Origin: Erythroxylum novogranatense
Taxonomy: Eukaryota; Streptophyta; Magnoliopsida; Malpighiales; Erythroxylaceae
Length of the DNA stretch: 64,000 nt
NCBI GenBank assembly: GCA_029891385.1
Contig: CM057233.1
Location: 50,546,063 to 50,610,062 of the forward strand
Direction: 5' to 3'
Shown: positions 59,026 through 64,000 of the stretch, piece after piece
How the letters are laid out: each line of letters begins with the position of its first letter
How positions within the stretch are numbered: position 1 is the stretch's first letter
Position numbers and translations under genes: made by a program
The notes under the pieces: model-generated
Told to the model about the DNA's origin: nothing
What the model saw: only the letters and a program-made list of their open reading frames with translations
The model's database searches: none

Positions 59026-59821
59026 TTATGATATTCTCCACCGGCACCGAGAGCAAAGATCCACCAACTGCTGGTAGTCATAGAAATTGTGAATCAGGAC
59101 TTTCTCCCTGATCCCCAAGTGAAGACCTCCTTTAAACTTACGGCACTTGTCTTCCTCTGTTGCCACAATGTTGACTGCATATCGAGAAAGCTGTGTGAAC
59201 TTCAGCTCATACTCGCTCACACTCATATCCCTCTGCATGAGATTCAGAAATTCCCTGGCCTTATCTTGCACATAGACCCTAGAGAGATACTTCTTTTTAA
59301 ACACTTCCACAAAGTCCCTCCATGTCAAGATCGTGGCACAACCCGATCGTGAGGCATTGATTCCCACCAATGCAAAGGCATCACCGCAACAAACCGACCA
59401 GATAGTCTAGCTTCTCTTCATCTGTGCATCTCATCTGAACTAGAACCCTCTCGGTCCTCTTTAACCAGGCTTCTGCCTCTTCTGGATTTGTATTCCCACT
59501 GAAATCCACAGCCCCAAACTTCCGGAGCTTATCATACTGCCCACTCCTGGCTACCGGAGCTTGCATCGGCATCTGAGATCTCTGACCCATGGCATACGTG
59601 AAAGCCTGGGCAAAAGCTTGAAAGAAACTCGGATCCATGGGAGTTCCCTGAGGCATAGGAGGAGGCGGTGGAGGCACTTCTTGTTGCAAACTAGGTGCCT
59701 CTAAAATCATAATAGAATGTGTCCCGGCATCCTGAGGAATATGGGATTCATCCGTACTCCCCTGACGAGAATGAGATCGAGTCATAGCTCCCCGAGTTCT
59801 CCTTCGAGGTGGCATGTTCAC
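59026..59821 (-). pseudogene. G1 gag, one frame break
   Basis: It starts MPPRRRTRGAMTRSHSRQG (a 3-codon upstream ATG at 59815-59821 is possible). A Pro-rich stretch (PPPPPPMPQGTPMDPSFFQA) follows, then KLRKFGAVDFSGNTNPEEAE and RTERVLVQMRCTDEEKLDYL. The frame shifts near 59375 and continues with TWRDFVEVFKKKYLSRVYVQ, FLNLMQRDMSVSEYELKFTQ and EDKCRKFKGGLHLGIREKVL. This is the retrotransposon gag domain of Tekay-like chromoviruses. Confidence 0.9.
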
Positions 59822-59956
59822 TCCTTGAATAGAAAACCATTGAAAGTTTCAGTTCAAGTAAGACAAGTTTCAAAGTATGCAAAAACAGTTCCTATCGTGT
59901 AAAACAATGCAAGTCCTTGAAAGCAATGTCATGCAGCCCTAGATCAAAACCTAGGC

Positions 59957-59968
59957 GCTCTGATACCA
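59957..59968 (-). promoter_or_regulatory. G1 primer binding site
   Basis: Minus strand TGGTATCAGAGC lies five bases inside the LTR end at 59974. It is complementary to initiator tRNA-Met. Confidence 0.92.
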
Positions 59969-59973
59969 CAACA

Positions 59974-62065
59974 TGTGGGACCCCGCTGCCGGAGCCCAAC
60001 ATCGGACATGAGAGCATGGCGTGAAACATGCTAATTATACATTTAAGGAAAAGACCCGCGGAAGATTAATGGGCCTGCTGGAAAACAAACTTGAAACCTG
60101 CTTTCATTTGATTTAAACAAACAAATTCATAATTCATGCGCCAAAAGATGAGTTTTACTAAACTTGAAGAACATCTCAAACCAAATTACAACTTTGAGTT
60201 CAAGAGCTAAAAATACAAAATACTTTTGAACCAATAATACTTGAAATGTAACTAAAGCTTAAAAATAAACATGACAAAATAGAGTGCTGCCGTAACTCGT
60301 GACTCACTCGGTCTCCTGCTCGTCACCTGGATGGGGGAGATTAGAGGGGGTGAGCTATAAAGCTCGTGGGAACATATTTATAATATAGAAATAAGCAAAA
60401 GTAATCAAAAATAACTCATTGTCGTGATACTTGTTGAAATCATAGTAATTGAGTATGTATGAGTCATTGTCTTGAAAAATGCTTGATTCTTGAATAATTC
60501 ATGATGCATGACACATAACAACAAATCATAAACACATAACATAACATAATGGTTTGGGTTGTCCCTGGTTCATGACGTACTATACATTCCATCGAAATGT
60601 TGATGTGTAGACGTAGTTTTGTGAGGGAATCCTTGTGAGAAACCCTGTGCCACTAGCGGGAAGGCGGGAGAAGCCTTTTCGTGAGTCAATGTGCACTTGA
60701 CTATTCGTGAGGGACATACCGCAAACCTACATAAATATGCATGATTCATGTTCTTGTAAACTTGTTTGCCAAACTGGCACTTGCTTGTCATATATTCGTA
60801 AAACATGATTTCATGTACTTGTATTCGAGAAAGGAGAACACCCCTTTGTGAAAACCTTGTTAATAATCATGAATGCAAATCAAATAAAAACCTATAATCA
60901 TTCATAATAGTATGTCATGCACTCGTGGATGATGCAATTTAAATGCCTTAAATCTTTCTTGATTTGAACAAAACAATGAGTAACTTATTTACTCTATTAT
61001 AAACATGAACCCACCTGTTTTCCTTGCTTGTACTTGCCTAGGAATGAGTTTCCTCTTGATCCTCTTGATCCTCTTGCCTCACTTGATTTCCTTAACCAAA
61101 CAACCAAATTCCAATCAATTTGGTGTAGAAATCGGAAAGTCATACTTTAACAGTTCAAACTATAACTTATTATGAAACATAAATTCTATGCTCAACTTCC
61201 ATCCAAAATTGGATATCCTTAGAGACTGAATCAGAACTTTACTTCTTCACAAAACTTGTAGCCCTATGTCTCTAGTTTACAACCCAAAAAGAATAACCTC
61301 ATTTAGACATCTATATCAAAAGTTATACCAAAAATACCAAAGTATGTCTCTGCAGAAAATTGGCAGTCATAGGCGTAGAAAATCAAGGCCAAGCCAAGAA
61401 ATGCAGCCCGTAAATCTCTCGTAACTTGATTTTCTCACTTTTTTTCAACCCTAAACCTCCCATCCTTCAATTACAACACATCTAACCCTTTAATCAAGTT
61501 CTATACTTCCTTTCTACACTCATTCTAACACCAAATCATCAACAAACACAACAACCCAAGCATTTCTACCAAAGTTCTACCCTAAACCCTAAACCATCGA
61601 TTCCTACTCATTCCAAGCACAACTAGAGTTTAATCCATCTCAAACAAGGATAAAAGAGTTTAACTTACCTGAAGAATGCTTCTAATCTGTCGAAAATCCT
61701 CAAACCTAAGCTTTCCCCTCTTTCTCTTCTTCTTCCTCTCTTCCCACGATACTCTCCTTCTGTTTCTTTCTTCTTCTTCTTATTTTCTTTTCTTTATTTC
61801 TCTTCTTTTAACTCCTTAAGCCTACAAGAAGGAGCAAAGACTATAATGCCCCTCCATGAAAACCTAAAACCTCTTACCCTTAAGTGCCTTGCCCATTATG
61901 CCCTTATAAAAATCTACTCTTCCATAACCATTTATTCCACACTAATCTCAAATAAATCCTAATTTCCCATTAATATTTTCAACAAAATCAAACTATGTCA
62001 TAAATCATACAACTAACATAATTCATACTTAATAACATCAAGAAAAACAAATTTGGGGCCCAACA
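59974..62065 (-). mobile_element. G1 5' LTR
   Basis: It begins (minus) TGTTGGGCCCC at 62065 and ends GGGGTCCCACA at 59974, 2,092 bp. It follows the PBS and gag of G1, so it is the 5' LTR. It is only moderately similar to the LTR at 12194-24083, which should be its partner. The outer flank at 62066 is LINE sequence. Confidence 0.88.
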
Positions 62066-63550
62066 CTCCGACCTACCCCAGATCAACCTGTCCGTCCCAG
62101 AATGAGGTTGAGGCGGGAGAATACCTATAATAAGCAAACAAATAGAGTGAGGAAGGATAGATTGAAACTCAGACCATAACCAATTACTTGAGCTGTCCAC
62201 ATATTATTGTACACTACGGGATAACACGGAAAGGGAAGGAGGGCTCAGAGCATGGGAGAGTAGTGGGCCTAAATTCTCCACCCAGGGATCCATCCAGAAA
62301 CGGGCCATCATCCCATCATAGATCACCCACTTCATGCCTCGAATGGCGTGGGGCCAAACACTTTTAATGCTCCTCCATGTCATGGAACCTCCGATCGTTA
62401 CTAAAGAAGTAGGCGGATTGTGAACATTCATATTGTATTTGGCGGTCAAGATCTGGGCCCATAGCGTGTTAGGGTTCGAGATCAGAGCCCACCCAAGTTT
62501 GATTAATAGTGCATCATTAGTCTCTCGAATTTTGTAGATGCCCAAGTCACCTTGAGATTTGGGTTGGCAAACTGTGTCCCATTGCACAAGATGGATCTTT
62601 CTGGCCCCCAGAGAGGATCCCCACAAGAAGGTGCGCATAATTTTTTCTAAATCATCACAGAGGTGACGGGGGAGGCGAACAGTCTGTATAGTATACGCGG
62701 GGAGCGCAGAGATGACAGATTGAATCATAGTAGTGCGGCATGCTAATGAGTGCAGATGACCTGCCCATCTCGAGAGGCGTTTTTGGACGTTATCAAGGAT
62801 ATATTGGTATATGCGTTCGTGAATGCGTTCGTGAAGCAAAGGGACTCCAAGGTAGCATCCTAGGTCCATGGTCTGCTTAACTAAGTCGCGGCTCAACTGA
62901 CACACCGTAGATGATGGTACATTCTTGGAGTAGTAGCAGTAAGACTTGTTGTGACTAATCTTCTAGCCCGAGGCACTGCAAAAAAGTAAATAAAGTATCC
63001 TGGATGGTCTGTGCTTGCTCAGTAGTTGCTTCCGTGAATAAAATGAGGTCGTCAATGAAAAACAGGTAAGAAACGGGGGGATTGCTTCGACTAAGATGAA
63101 CAGGCTTCCAACGCCTCTGGGCCACCGATTGATTAATATGGTGGAGACGTTCCATACAAAGAATGAATAGATACGGAGATAAGGGATCTCCCCAACGGAT
63201 ACCTTGGGTAGGGATAAACGGCTCGCTGAGGTCTCCTTACTAATTCACTTGCATGGAAATGGAAGAGACGCACTTCATAATGAGGGAGATTAGCAAACCT
63301 GGAAGCCCTATATCAAGAAGAGTGTCCTGGATGAAGTCCCAAGAGAGGTGATCATAAGCTTTTTCAAGGTCAACCTTTATTGCCAGGAAGCTCGTTTTCC
63401 CCGATTTCCTACGCATAGTGTGGATAATTTTATGGGCTATAATGTTGTTGTCGGTAATGGATCTACTGGAAACAAAACTGCATTGATTCGAGGTGACCAA
63501 ACCATCGAGAAACGATTTCAGCCTGTTGATGATGAAATTCGAAAGAGATT
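62066..63550 (-). pseudogene. LINE (L1-type) reverse transcriptase pseudogene, truncated at both ends
   Basis: From right to left: NFIINRLKSFLDGLVTSNQC, SFVSSRSITDNNIIAHKIIH and VDLEKAYDHLSWDFIQDTLL (63550-63240); IRWGDPLSPYLFILCMERLH; SYLFFIDDLILF (about 63035-63065, the catalytic DD). Then GCYLGVPLLHERIHERIYQY, RLSRWAGHLHSLACRTTMIQ, SQGDLGIYKIRETNDALLIK and YDGMMARFWMDPW (62905-62204). Two adjacent stops near 63235 and frame shifts near 62935 and 62200 kill it. Endonuclease, tail and poly(A) are absent. Both ends are gypsy LTR starts, so it is the target DNA of those insertions. Confidence 0.92.
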
Positions 63551-64000
63551 TGTTGGGCCCCAAATTTTTGTTTTCTTGAAGTTATTAAGCATGAATTTAT
63601 TTGATTTATGATTTATGGTCTAGTTTGATTTTTTTATTGAAAATATTCATGGAAAATTTGGATTTAATTGAGTTTAGTATAAAATATGTGTTTGGAAGGG
63701 TATATATGTTTAAGGGCTATATGGTCAAGGCACATGAGTTAGGATGTTTTAGGTTAAGCATGGAGGGGCATTTGAGTCATTGTCCTCTCATGTAGGTTTA
63801 AGGAACTAAAGTAAGGAAAAGAAAAGAAAGAGAACTAGAAAGGAGAAGAGAAAGAACGAAGAGAGAGTCGGCCGTGTGAGGGAGGAGAAGAAGAGGAAAA
63901 GGGAAAGCTACCGTTTGAGGATTTTCGACGGATTTCAAGTGTCCTTAAGGTAAGTTTAACTCTTCTATCCTTGTTTATGTTGGATTGAACCTTTGTTTTG
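63551..64000 (+). mobile_element. Ty3/gypsy LTR (G3), first 450 bp, runs off the window
   Basis: It starts TGTTGGGCCCCAAATTT at 63551. It follows, in opposite orientation, the same course as the start of the G1 5' LTR (TTATTAAGCATGAATT, ATTTATGGTCTAGTTTGATT, a GA-rich block, then GAGGATTTTCGACGG). It is the same or a very close family to the LTR at 59974-62065. Internal sequence would lie beyond the right edge, if present. Confidence 0.85.

Overview
This 64 kb window is plant nuclear DNA built almost entirely of nested transposable elements. I found no host gene, rRNA, tRNA or CRISPR array. The plant call rests on a Sirevirus-type Ty1/copia element, Tekay/Del-type Ty3/gypsy chromoviruses primed by initiator tRNA-Met, an En/Spm (CACTA) relic with short AT-rich introns, and L1-type LINE relics. 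The species cannot be named from the sequence; a dicot is my guess.

Layout. 1-4508: a gypsy LTR (G4, minus strand, running off the left edge), split by a 1,770 bp solo copia LTR (2594-4363, target duplication CCTGA). G4 truncates a Transposase_24 gene (4509-5324) of a CACTA relic whose terminus lies at 11867. That relic holds two long direct repeats, a 40 bp tandem repeat and a degenerate LINE scrap. 12194-24083: a gypsy LTR split by a full-length copia element, C1 (13934-23577, minus, target duplication GCAGA). 24084-25310: 3' half of a gypsy integrase with chromodomain. 25311-56360: a Sirevirus array, LTR-internal-LTR-internal-LTR, inserted in that integrase. Its second unit is interrupted by a complete gypsy element, G2 (35866-48098, plus, target duplication TTTTA, 3.8 kb LTRs). 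56361-62065: the rest of the gypsy host G1 (integrase N-terminus, RNase H, RT, protease, gag, PBS, LTR). 62066-63550: LINE RT pseudogene. 63551-64000: start of another gypsy LTR on the plus strand.

Order of events inferred from nesting: LINE; then G1 into the LINE; then the Sirevirus into the G1 integrase, followed by expansion to three LTRs; then G2 into Sirevirus unit 2. C1 entered the left gypsy LTR independently. On the far left: CACTA, then G4, then the C1-family LTR.

Two observations matter most. (1) Differences between near-identical copies cluster at CTG/CAG trinucleotides, and they corrupt primer binding sites and protease motifs. This looks like a systematic sequencing or consensus artefact, so many apparent frameshifts may not be real. 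(2) The Sirevirus carries a large extra reading frame of about 800 codons between RNase H and the 3' LTR, with a plant-transposon-protein-like N-terminal part and a lysine-rich coiled-coil tail.
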